The translations under genes and the position numbers were made by a program. Below, piece after piece: positions 1-5,503 of a stretch of 6,877 nucleotides of DNA (positions within the stretch are counted from its first letter, which is position 1; each line of letters begins with the position of its first letter). The notes below the pieces were generated by a model. The model had not been told where the DNA came from. It ran no database searches and worked only from the letters and a program-made list of their open reading frames with translations. Origin of the DNA: Gammaproteobacteria bacterium (lineage in GTDB: Bacteria > Pseudomonadota > Gammaproteobacteria > SZUA-152); NCBI GenBank assembly GCA_003229995.1, contig QIGJ01000066.1, positions 1 through 6,877 of the forward strand, given 5' to 3'.

Positions 1-2
1 AT

Positions 3-122
3 ATTGATCCTGCCATCTTTACTGAAGTTAGAAATTATAACTACGACGAAATCGCCATACGGCTACCGGCGGACCAGCGCTATGGTGACGATGATGATGA
101 AAAAGAAAATGGAGAAGAATAA
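3..122 (+). CDS. C-terminal end of an unidentified protein (5' end outside window)
   Basis: A frame open from the left edge runs 39 codons to a TAA at 120-122. The residues look like a real protein end: a mixed stretch (IDPAIFTEVRNYNYDEIAIR) followed by a strongly acidic tail (GDDDDEKENGEE). I do not recognise the family. Acidic tails occur on many cytoplasmic proteins and say little about function. A short inverted repeat (AAGATT 125-130 and AATCTT 143-148, 12-nt loop) lies just past the stop, but it has no T-run and is a weak terminator at best. The gene points towards the convergent toxin-antitoxin operon. The opposite strand is also open here, but it gives a Phe/His-rich, low-complexity product and is probably not coding. 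Confidence 0.5.
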   Translation: MDPAIFTEVRNYNYDEIAIRLPADQRYGDDDDEKENGEE

Positions 123-342
123 GGAAGATTAACGAAAAACAGAATCTTGAAACAGACGATAAAACGAAACATCTATGAAACCACATAAATTTTTCGTGCA
201 CTCGTGTGGTGGATATGAACAATCTGTCGCCAGAGAAAGAAACCGTGGCAGAAGGTAGAGACACTGGTAGATCATTGATATTTATAACTATTTTTTCTTA
301 AATAAGCAGCATTAGGCTCTGCCCCCTTTAAATTGCCTTTAA

Positions 343-786
343 TTAGGCATTACCATGCCCCCTCACCGCCCCCTTTTGACCAAATGGACTTTCCATGACT
401 ATTCCGGAATAAAATTGGCCGCTATTTAAATCTTCAGACAAAATGGTATTGCATTTTGAATGTTCAGCTGCGCTGATGATACATGCATCCCAAAAACTGA
501 TCTGGTATGAAGCTTTGATCTCAACACTGCGCCTTATCAGAGTTGGGCTTTGTGGAATGACTTCCAATCCCTCCAAGAGAACCAGCTGCCTAAGAACAAC
601 ATCTTGGCGTTGATGCAGCTTATTTAGGGCTACATGGGCGTATTCCTGCAGTACCTGGGTAGAAATCACACCCGTTCCAAACCTCATGTGCTCCGCTACA
701 ATATTCAACGCTATTTTTTGTTTGCTCTTATCACGAGCATCATTGGCATAGATTATGATGTTTGTATCAATGAAGGTTTTGCTCAT
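343..786 (-). CDS. vapC: VapC-type PIN-domain toxin (probable ribonuclease)
   Basis: This 147-residue protein has the length and layout of a VapC toxin. PIN-domain toxins are Mg2+-dependent RNases that cut tRNA, rRNA or mRNA when their antitoxin is lost. The four acidic positions of the PIN active site can be seen: Asp7 in FIDTN, Glu48 in LQEYAH, Asp100 in FWDACI and Asp119 in LSEDLNSG. The toxin therefore looks catalytically intact. The ATG lies 6 nt after the antitoxin stop with no clear Shine-Dalgarno of its own, which suggests translational coupling. After the usual end of the fold (near SPF, residue 135) there are about 12 extra residues, GQKGAVRGHGNA, that look like read-through into spacer DNA. 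An imperfect stem at the stop (TGCCT 334-338, AGGCA 345-349) is a weak terminator candidate. The cellular target cannot be read from the sequence. Confidence 0.88.
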   Translation of the reverse strand: MSKTFIDTNIIIYANDARDKSKQKIALNIVAEHMRFGTGVISTQVLQEYAHVALNKLHQRQDVVLRQLVLLEGLEVIPQSPTLIRRSVEIKASYQISFWDACIISAAEHSKCNTILSEDLNSGQFYSGIVMESPFGQKGAVRGHGNA

Positions 787-792
787 CAGCGA

Positions 793-1023
793 TTATAACC
801 GGTCATAGAGCGCATCTCTGGAAAACTTGAATTCATTAGAGGACTTTCCTGGCATAGTACTTGCCAAACGCACAAACTCTTCAGCTGATTTTTCTGCATC
901 CCCCCCTCCTGTAAGCTTGAGTAAATAATCTCTGATCAACTGATTTAATGATGTATTATGCGCGCGGGCATACTCACGCCCTTTTTTGATCAGCTCAGTA
1001 TCTGCTGAAAGTGTAATGTTCAT
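793..1023 (-). CDS. Antitoxin of the VapBC-type pair (ribbon-helix-helix-like)
   Basis: This 76-residue protein is the first gene of the operon and the presumed partner of the PIN toxin. Its N-terminus (MNITLSADTELIKKG) fits a ribbon-helix-helix DNA-binding strand, followed by helices through LNQLIRDYLLKL. I recall similar antitoxins, placed in DUF6364-like families, beside PIN toxins. The C-terminal half (AEEFVRLA to FSRDALYDRL) would be the toxin-binding part that masks the active site. I chose the ATG at 1021-1023 because a GGAA lies about 7 nt upstream. An in-frame TTG at 1035 would add four residues but has no ribosome binding site. The protein probably represses its own promoter, as is usual for such operons. 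Confidence 0.8.
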   Translation of the reverse strand: MNITLSADTELIKKGREYARAHNTSLNQLIRDYLLKLTGGGDAEKSAEEFVRLASTMPGKSSNEFKFSRDALYDRL

Positions 1024-1063
1024 ATTGGATTCCAATAAGGTTTTTATGTGTAGTAAGTGCGCA

Positions 1064-1092
1064 AGTATAGCGCTGAACTTTACTCAGATCAA
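1064..1092 (-). promoter_or_regulatory. Promoter of the vapBC-type operon, with possible operator
   Basis: On the minus strand, TTGATC (1087-1092) and TATACT (1064-1069) are separated by exactly 17 bp, a near-consensus sigma-70 promoter. Transcription would start near 1057, giving a leader of about 35 nt before the antitoxin ATG. The -10 box lies between two GCGC blocks (1059-1062 and 1070-1073) that form a small inverted repeat. This is a plausible autorepressor site, though only the promoter boxes are well supported. Confidence 0.65.
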
Positions 1093-1196
1093 ATTCGCTA
1101 GCCAAAGTACTTGAAGGCACCTAAAAGGGCTCTGCTCAGAAATTAAGGGGGACACAATATTTAATTGTTGTACCCACATCCTTTGGACCCCGGTTT

Positions 1197-1211
1197 TTCA
1201 ATTATATTGAA
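1197..1211. promoter_or_regulatory. Perfect palindrome upstream of parD, candidate operator
   Basis: TTCAAT and ATTGAA flank a TAT centre, a perfect 15-bp inverted repeat ending 30 bp before the parD start. ParD antitoxins are ribbon-helix-helix repressors that bind such sites, so autoregulation is a reasonable inference. The surrounding AT-rich DNA offers several -10-like hexamers (for example CATAAT at 1223-1228) but no convincing -35 box. The rest of the spacer between the two toxin-antitoxin loci (1093-1196) shows no gene. Confidence 0.4.
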
Positions 1212-1241
1212 TAATAATACCGCATAATAAAAGATGATATT

Positions 1242-1484
1242 ATGCCTAGTAAAAATACAAGCGTTATACTCGGTGAACATTTTGAGGGTTTCATTGCCAG
1301 TAAAATCAATGAAGGACATTTTTTAAATTCAAGCGAAGCAATGCGCGAAGGACTTAGGCTTTTGGAGGTACGTGAAACCAAGCTTGATATATTACGCCAA
1401 ACATTAGCAATAGGTGAGGCCCAGCTTGATAGAGGAGAAGATGTGGATGGTGAAACCTTCATGAATGAGTTAATAAATGCCTAA
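1242..1484 (+). CDS. parD: ParD-family antitoxin
   Basis: This 80-residue protein matches the ParD pattern. The N-terminal ribbon-helix-helix begins with MPSKNTSVILGEHFEGFIAS and continues through the helix around NSSEAMREGLRLLE (residues 29-42). A C-terminal helical arm follows (ETKLDILRQTLAIGEAQ onward) that normally wraps ParE. The length is typical. The ATG at 1242 has only a weak purine-rich stretch upstream. The last eight bases overlap the parE start, the classic parDE arrangement. The toxin behind it is truncated, so this gene now seems to be an orphan antitoxin. It may persist as an autorepressor, as protection against ParE toxins encoded elsewhere, or as a relic. Confidence 0.85.
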   Translation: MPSKNTSVILGEHFEGFIASKINEGHFLNSSEAMREGLRLLEVRETKLDILRQTLAIGEAQLDRGEDVDGETFMNELINA

Positions 1485-1596
1485 ATACATCCTATCACCA
1501 GAAGCCAAAAAGAGCTTAAGAAAAATACGCAACTACACCCTTGAAAACCACGACAAACAGCAAACCAAAATTTATTTAAAAATACGGGTCTTCTGA
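1477..1596 (+). pseudogene. parE: Truncated ParE toxin (N-terminal 39 codons only)
   Basis: The ATG at 1477 overlaps the end of parD by 8 bp. The product begins MPKYILSPEAKKSLRKIRNY and runs through ENHDKQQTKIYLK, a good match to the start of ParE/RelE-fold toxins (first helices, normally followed by a beta-sheet core). Similarity ends at about residue 35 and the frame stops at 1594-1596. ParE toxins are usually about 95-100 residues, so roughly the last 60, including the gyrase-poisoning core, are missing. The continuation is not found in the other plus-strand frames after 1580, so this looks like a 3' deletion or replacement and not a single frameshift. The fragment is unlikely to be toxic. 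Confidence 0.75.
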
Positions 1597-1602
1597 AGAC
1601 CC
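1586..1602. repeat. Perfect short inverted repeat at the parE break
   Basis: GGGTCTTC and GAAGACCC are exact complements around a single T, so the RNA could fold with a 5-nt loop. No T-run follows on the plus strand. On the minus strand an AT-rich stretch follows (GTATTTTTAAATAAATTTT), but no minus-strand gene lies upstream. It sits where ParE similarity ends, so it may mark the rearrangement junction. Confidence 0.5.
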
Positions 1603-1630
1603 CCAAATATACGATGCGCATAAAACTTCT

Positions 1631-1647
1631 GGTGGGCAGTGCCCACC
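1631..1647. repeat. GGTGGGCA/TGCCCACC hairpin in the leader of the phosphatase-kinase gene
   Basis: Two exact 8-base arms surround one G, ending 25 bp before the start codon of the downstream gene. The same GTGGGCA/TGCCCAC arms recur at 5311-5333, so this is probably a member of a dispersed intergenic repeat family. It could affect translation of the next gene, but nothing in the sequence shows that it does. Confidence 0.55.
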
Positions 1648-1672
1648 CAAATTGTGATTTCACACGAGTGCC

Positions 1673-3400
1673 ATGACTGCCAAACTCAACATCAGCCTCG
1701 GCCAACATTCTGAACAGGGTCGCAAGGATGAAAATCAGGATTTCTACGGTGCGCTTATCCCCGATGAACCGCAATTAAAAAACAAAGGTATCACTGTTGC
1801 TATTGCCGATGGTGTCAGCAGTTGCATTGCCGGACGTGAAGCAGCAGAAACCTGCGTGGGTAGTTTTTTATCGGACTATTACTCCACACCGGATTCATGG
1901 ACCACCAAAACTTCGGCACATAAAATTCTTACCGCCATTAACAGTTGGCTGTACAGCAAGGGCCAGCAACACGAAGATGATCCACGTCATCACAGCCGGG
2001 GTATGATCACTACTTTCAGTGCGCTGGTGCTAAAGTCCACCACGGGACATATTTTTCATGTGGGTGATTCACGGGTGTATCGCTTACAAGGTAACAATCT
2101 GGAATGCCTGACCACAGATCATCGCCGCTGGGTGGGTAACAAGGATTATCTCAATCGCGCTATGGGCATCGATGTACACTTGGAAATCGACTACCGCCGT
2201 ACTGAACTGGCAGCCGGTGATATTTATGTGCTCACCACCGATGGCGTGCATGATTTCATTTCGGACAAAGAAATTGCCCAACTTGTCGCCGATAATAATG
2301 CCCCGGATCAGGCCGCAAAGTCTATCGTACAATTCTCGTTAGACCACGGCAGTACAGACAATATTACCTGTCAGGTATTGCGAGTGAATACCCTGCCGGT
2401 ACAAACCGCCAACGAAGCACACCAGGAACTCACCCGCCTGCCCTTTCCACCGGACCTCGAACCCGGCATGATTCTGGACGGCTACCGTATTCTGCGTGAA
2501 ATTCACGCCAGTAATCGCACCCAGGTTTATAAGGCAGAAGATGTTGAAACCGGCCAACAGGTGGTGATCAAAACACCGTCGGTCAACTTTGAAGACGAAG
2601 CCACGTATATCGAAAGTTTCATACGTGAAGAATGGGTCGGCAAACGCATTCACAATTCGCGAGTGCTCACCATTTACGACAAGGACCGCCCCCGGCAGTT
2701 TTTGTATTACGTTACCGAACACATCGATGGCCAGACCCTGCGTGACTGGATGAACCAGCACTCCAAACCCGACATTAAAGATGTGCGCCTGCTGGTGGAA
2801 CAAATCGCCACCGGACTGCGCGCTTTTCACCGGCTAGAAATGCTGCATCAGGATCTAAAACCGGAAAACATCATGTTGGATGCCAGCGGCAAGGTACGCA
2901 TTATTGACTTTGGCTCCACCAAAATTGCCGGTATCGCCGAAATTTATTCCCCCATTGAACGCCTCAATCTGCTCGGTACACGCAATTACACCGCACCGGA
3001 ATACTTGTTAAGCCAGCCAGGCAGTAACCGCTCAGACATTTTTTCTCTCGGCACCCTTTGTTATGAACTGCTCACGGGAAAACTGCCTTATGGCAACACG
3101 CTGGAAAATACGGATAATCCCCGCACCGTCGCAAAACTGGTTTATCAGACCAGCACCCAACACAACCCGATGATTCCGTTATGGATGGATCGCACCCTAC
3201 GCAAAGCCGTACACCCCGATCCGCAACAGCGTTATGGCACACTTTCAGAATTTGTGCATAACCTGTCCCACCCCAATCCAGAATTTATGAAAGACCAGAA
3301 ACATCCCCTGCTGGAAAGAAACCCCACTGAATTCTGGCGTTTGCTGGCCGTCGCTATGGTGCTCACCAATCTTGTTCTGGTCTATTTCCTGGCACGCTAA
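1673..3400 (+). CDS. Bifunctional PP2C phosphatase / Ser-Thr protein kinase, membrane-anchored
   Basis: This 575-residue protein fuses opposing activities. Residues ~5-240 form a PP2C-type Ser/Thr phosphatase with metal-binding motifs KDENQD (18-23), ADGVSS (45-50), GDSR (131-134), TTDG (188-191) and DN (229-230). Residues ~270-535 form a Hanks-type kinase: VVIK with Lys300, HQDLKPEN (392-399) with catalytic Asp394, DFG (412-414) and APE (441-443). The glycine loop is poor (ASNRTQV where GxGxxG is expected), and HQD replaces HRD, making it a non-RD kinase. A hydrophobic segment at ~555-573 near the end should anchor it in the inner membrane with both domains in the cytoplasm. I recall this architecture being annotated near nitrate assimilation genes in some proteobacteria, but none is visible here. 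The start has only a weak GAG ribosome site. Targets are unknown. Confidence 0.9.
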   Translation: MTAKLNISLGQHSEQGRKDENQDFYGALIPDEPQLKNKGITVAIADGVSSCIAGREAAETCVGSFLSDYYSTPDSWTTKTSAHKILTAINSWLYSKGQQHEDDPRHHSRGMITTFSALVLKSTTGHIFHVGDSRVYRLQGNNLECLTTDHRRWVGNKDYLNRAMGIDVHLEIDYRRTELAAGDIYVLTTDGVHDFISDKEIAQLVADNNAPDQAAKSIVQFSLDHGSTDNITCQVLRVNTLPVQTANEAHQELTRLPFPPDLEPGMILDGYRILREIHASNRTQVYKAEDVETGQQVVIKTPSVNFEDEATYIESFIREEWVGKRIHNSRVLTIYDKDRPRQFLYYVTEHIDGQTLRDWMNQHSKPDIKDVRLLVEQIATGLRAFHRLEMLHQDLKPENIMLDASGKVRIIDFGSTKIAGIAEIYSPIERLNLLGTRNYTAPEYLLSQPGSNRSDIFSLGTLCYELLTGKLPYGNTLENTDNPRTVAKLVYQTSTQHNPMIPLWMDRTLRKAVHPDPQQRYGTLSEFVHNLSHPNPEFMKDQKHPLLERNPTEFWRLLAVAMVLTNLVLVYFLAR

Positions 3401-3442
3401 ATTTTCCCTCTGCAAACCCGTTAATACAGCAAGAACCTGATG

Positions 3443-3465
3443 GAGACAGCTGAACGACCTGTCTC
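3443..3465 (+). promoter_or_regulatory. Leader hairpin before the HDOD gene
   Basis: GAGACAG (3443-3449) and CTGTCTC (3459-3465) are exact complements with a 9-nt loop, in the 87-bp gap between the kinase stop and the preferred HDOD start. There is no T-run, so it is not an obvious terminator. It could stabilise or process a shared transcript. It also argues mildly against the in-frame ATG at 3440, which would put the hairpin inside the coding region. Confidence 0.4.
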
Positions 3466-3487
3466 TGACCACACAGAGCGAAAAAAC

Positions 3488-4330
3488 ATGTCCAGTGAAC
3501 TGAAAAACCGTATCCTGACCCAACTCATCACCGAACTGGAAAGCAACAAACTGGTGCTGCCCAGCCTGCCCGAAGTTGCATTAAAAGTCAGAGATACCCT
3601 GGCAGATGAAAATGCTAATACCAAAGCGGTAGCCCAGGTGATCAGCACCGATGCCGCGCTTTCTGCCAAGCTGATACAAGTAGCCAACAGTCCTCTGCTG
3701 CGCGGTACCAAGCACATTGACAGCGTCGATATGGCCGTTACCCGCATGGGTAACACCACCGTTAAAAACACCGTCAACAGCCTTATTGTGCAGCAGATTT
3801 TTCAACCGGGTACCGATGTCACCGATAAACTGTTTCACCGCTTTTGGGCACACAGTACTGAAGTGGCCGCCATCAGCCAAGCATTGGCCGGCATGGCCAG
3901 ACTGAAAGCAGACCAGGCCATGTTTGCCGGTCTGGTACACGACATCGGCGCACTGCCCATTATCAAATATGCGGAAGATATTCCTGAGCTACTGGCGAAA
4001 CCCTATATCCTGGAAGAGATTATTCGTGAACTGCATACTACCATCGGTGTTGCGCTGTTGAGCAGCTGGGAATTCCCACAGGACATTATCAACGTTGCCG
4101 CAAAACACGAAGACCTGGGCTATAATCCTGGAGGCGCTGCGGATTTAATCGATGTCGTCATCGCTGCCAACCTGCAAAGCTACTTTGGCAAAGAACACCC
4201 GCACAGTAAAGTTGCCTGGAGCGATGTTCCCTCTTTTGCACGTCTGGGTCTGGATACTGAAGTCAGCATTATTGACATGGACGAAACGGGTGAAGCCATT
4301 AAAGAAGTACAGGCTTCTTTGCTGGTTTGA
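3488..4330 (+). CDS. HDOD-domain signalling protein
   Basis: This 280-residue protein is almost entirely one HDOD domain, a non-canonical relative of HD phosphohydrolases found in bacterial regulators. It begins MSSELKNRILTQLITELES, then LPSLPEVALKVRD, ISTDAALSAKLIQVANSP (residues ~52-69) and GLVHDIGALP (148-157), as I remember from similar gammaproteobacterial proteins. Several metal-ligand-like residues are kept: His122, His151-Asp152, His183, His207 and a nearby Asp222. No GYP motif and no fused GGDEF or EAL output domain is present. Roles reported for HDOD proteins include motility, virulence and stress signalling, often through partner proteins, so the exact function is unknown. I prefer the ATG at 3488 (AGAG nine bases upstream; family-like N-terminus) to the ATG at 3440. 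It may be co-transcribed with the kinase gene. Confidence 0.85.
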   Translation: MSSELKNRILTQLITELESNKLVLPSLPEVALKVRDTLADENANTKAVAQVISTDAALSAKLIQVANSPLLRGTKHIDSVDMAVTRMGNTTVKNTVNSLIVQQIFQPGTDVTDKLFHRFWAHSTEVAAISQALAGMARLKADQAMFAGLVHDIGALPIIKYAEDIPELLAKPYILEEIIRELHTTIGVALLSSWEFPQDIINVAAKHEDLGYNPGGAADLIDVVIAANLQSYFGKEHPHSKVAWSDVPSFARLGLDTEVSIIDMDETGEAIKEVQASLLV

Positions 4331-4471
4331 CAAATATCTAAGGACTTTGTTACTGAAAACACCGTCATTCCAACCTGTTGTTAGTTAGAACCCAGAGGAT
4401 TACTCCCCCGGACAAGCGTTCCAATGCATTGGGAAATGACCGTGAGTGATGCTGACAAATGGTATGTTATG

Positions 4472-4539
4472 AACGCAGAGGTCACAGAGTTTTTCTGTAT
4501 TTTTCTCTGTATCCTCTGCGTCTCTATGATCTCTGCGTT
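4472..4539. repeat. AACGCAGAG / CTCTGCGTT palindromic element
   Basis: The arm at 4473-4489 pairs with 4505-4521 at 15 of 17 positions around a 15-nt T-rich loop. A second copy of CTCTGCGTT (4531-4539) can also pair with AACGCAGAG at 4472-4480, giving two alternative folds. I recall similar ACGCAGAG/CTCTGCGT stretches scattered between genes in proteobacterial genomes. This suggests a dispersed repeat with no coding role, but copy number cannot be judged from one window. Confidence 0.6.
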
Positions 4540-4750
4540 AAATACCCGGTGATTTTTAAAAAAGCGTGTTTTTAGCGCTTAATTCACCTTTAAATCTTCA
4601 ATTATTTTAAAAACCTTTGGTCTTATCAGAAATGCACTATTACTACTCCATTCTATCTTCGACATAAGCTATTGGAAAGTAAGAGTAAAGGCAAAACAGC
4701 ACTTTTTCTGCTAATCTTTCCTATAAATACACCGATAGTAAACTAGTAAA

Positions 4751-4794
4751 GATGGAGGGTAAAAGACCCATCCATCACGGAACAAAACCGGAGG
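4751..4794 (+). promoter_or_regulatory. Leader hairpin and strong ribosome binding site of the CBS gene
   Basis: GATGGA-GGGT (4751-4760) pairs with ACCC (4766-4769) and TCCATC (4771-4776), one bulged A and a 5-nt loop, giving a stable hairpin. Fourteen bases later is a full GGAGG (4790-4794), 8 nt before the ATG at 4803. The site fixes the start at 4803. The in-frame ATG at 4752 lies inside the hairpin and has no ribosome site. The hairpin may protect the mRNA 5' end or modulate access to the ribosome site. Confidence 0.6.
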
Positions 4795-4802
4795 TTTTTA
4801 TC

Positions 4803-5243
4803 ATGATTTCCGTTGGAAAATTACTCGAAGATAAAGGTGGCGAAGTCTGGCACGTCAATCCGGAGGACACCGTGTTTGACGCCATAAAATACATGGACAA
4901 CAAACATATTGGCGCACTCGCTGTTGTTCACGAAAACAAACTGGTTGGCATTCTTTCCGAACGCGATTATGCCCGTAAAGTGATCCTGAAAAATCGAGCC
5001 TCAAAAGAGACTCTGGTGAAAGAAATCATGACTAGCCAGGTTATTCACACCATTCCGGAACAACCGGTCAGTGAATGTCTGGTGATCATCAACGAAAAAC
5101 GTATCCGGCATTTACCGGTGTTGGACGATGGCAAGTTGGTGGGCATGATTTCAGTAGGCGACGTGGTGAAAGAAATCATCAAAGAGCAGCAGTACACCAT
5201 TCAGCAATTGGAAAATCATCTGTCCTGGGCAGAATCGTACTAG
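4803..5243 (+). CDS. Twin CBS-domain protein
   Basis: This 146-residue protein consists of a Bateman pair and nothing else. CBS1 spans ~residues 13-62 (ending LVGILSERDYARKV) and CBS2 ~76-125 (from EIMTSQVIHTIPEQ, ending LVGMISVGDVVKEII). The SERDYARKV and SVGDVVKEII segments hold the Asp positions (55 and 120) that contact ribose in nucleotide-binding CBS domains. Binding of AMP, ATP or a related nucleotide is therefore likely by family knowledge. Stand-alone CBS proteins usually act as energy or redox sensors on partner proteins, and the partner is unknown here. There is no signal peptide or membrane segment. A strong GGAGG site and a terminator just downstream suggest a well-expressed single-gene unit, separate from the HDOD gene. 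Confidence 0.9.
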   Translation: MISVGKLLEDKGGEVWHVNPEDTVFDAIKYMDNKHIGALAVVHENKLVGILSERDYARKVILKNRASKETLVKEIMTSQVIHTIPEQPVSECLVIINEKRIRHLPVLDDGKLVGMISVGDVVKEIIKEQQYTIQQLENHLSWAESY

Positions 5244-5260
5244 AGAATTTCTGATTACTG

Positions 5261-5285
5261 TGCTTTGTGCAAAGCAGGTTTTTTT
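5261..5285 (+). terminator. Intrinsic terminator of the CBS gene
   Basis: TGCTTT and AAAGCA form a perfect 6-bp stem with a GTGC loop (5261-5276), followed by GG and seven Ts (5279-5285), 17 bases after the CBS stop codon. The stem is modest in G+C, but the layout is textbook for Rho-independent termination. Confidence 0.75.
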
Positions 5286-5333
5286 GCCCACGCGGATACG
5301 GAACCAACCCGTGGGCACAAACTACATGCCCAC
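5286..5333. repeat. Three-arm GTGGGCA/TGCCCAC repeat after the CBS gene
   Basis: GCCCACG (5286-5292) can pair with CGTGGGC (5310-5316). Alternatively GTGGGCA (5311-5317) can pair with TGCCCAC (5327-5333) around 9 nt, with imperfect extension on both sides. The middle arm can thus choose between two partners. The second pair uses the same arms as the hairpin at 1631-1647, so these are likely members of one dispersed family. It overlaps the end of the terminator. Confidence 0.55.
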
Positions 5334-5413
5334 CCGGTTTGTTTTATATACCCATAGCGTTTGGGATTTAGGTCTGAATGTGCGTCATATTGATTTCATG
5401 ACCAAGCAAAATG

Positions 5414-5440
5414 GCGCGAAATAGTCGTTCTATTTCGAGC
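5414..5440. terminator. Possible bidirectional terminator between the CBS gene and prmB
   Basis: CGAAATAG (5417-5424) and CTATTTCG (5430-5437) form an exact 8-bp stem with loop TCGTT, extended by GC pairs after one mismatch. On the plus strand TTTT follows at once; on the minus strand CATTTTG follows. It lies in the gap where the convergent CBS and prmB transcripts meet, 64 bp past the prmB stop. The T-runs are short, so termination is uncertain. It may instead be part of a dispersed repeat. Confidence 0.4.
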
Positions 5441-5503
5441 TTTTGTGATTGAAGAACGGGCGAAGACGGGACGCTAAACAGGGAAATTATTGCGTGCCCA
5501 TTC

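Larger units (their letters stand above)
4331..4802. other. Long non-coding spacer with palindromic repeats and the CBS gene leader
   Basis: No credible gene is seen in these 472 bases. From left to right they hold: a degenerate inverted pair (GTCATT 4364-4369, AATGAC 4435-4440); a perfect 12-bp palindrome, CCAATGCATTGG (4421-4432); the AACGCAGAG element at 4472-4539; a weak minus-strand terminator-like stem (AAGCG/CGCTT near 4563-4581); an AT-rich stretch; and the leader of the CBS gene. CTATAAA at 4721-4727 could be a -10 box for that gene, but it has no good -35 partner. No clear terminator follows the HDOD gene. Confidence 0.5.

Noticed and set aside
28..264. Minus-strand open frame at the left end
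   Set aside because: The product is low-complexity, Phe/His-rich and antisense to a more protein-like frame at 3-122. No ribosome site or family signal was seen.
215..301. 28-codon plus-strand frame beginning MNNLSPEKET, with GGTGG upstream
   Set aside because: It is very short, resembles no known family and ends in AT-rich spacer. Chance is the simpler explanation.
1586..1602. Terminator for parDE
   Set aside because: The stem is perfect, but no T-run follows on the plus strand and parE itself ends within the stem.
2339..2830. Long open frame on the minus strand inside the phosphatase-kinase gene
   Set aside because: It lies wholly antisense to a gene with complete PP2C and kinase motifs, and its product shows no recognisable domain.
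1673..3400. Type VI secretion PpkA/PppA regulator pair
   Set aside because: Both activities are in one chain, there is no FHA domain, and no secretion genes are in the window.
3440..3487. Upstream in-frame ATG of the HDOD gene as the true start
   Set aside because: It would place an exact hairpin in coding sequence and add 16 residues unlike the family N-terminus. The ATG at 3488 fits better.
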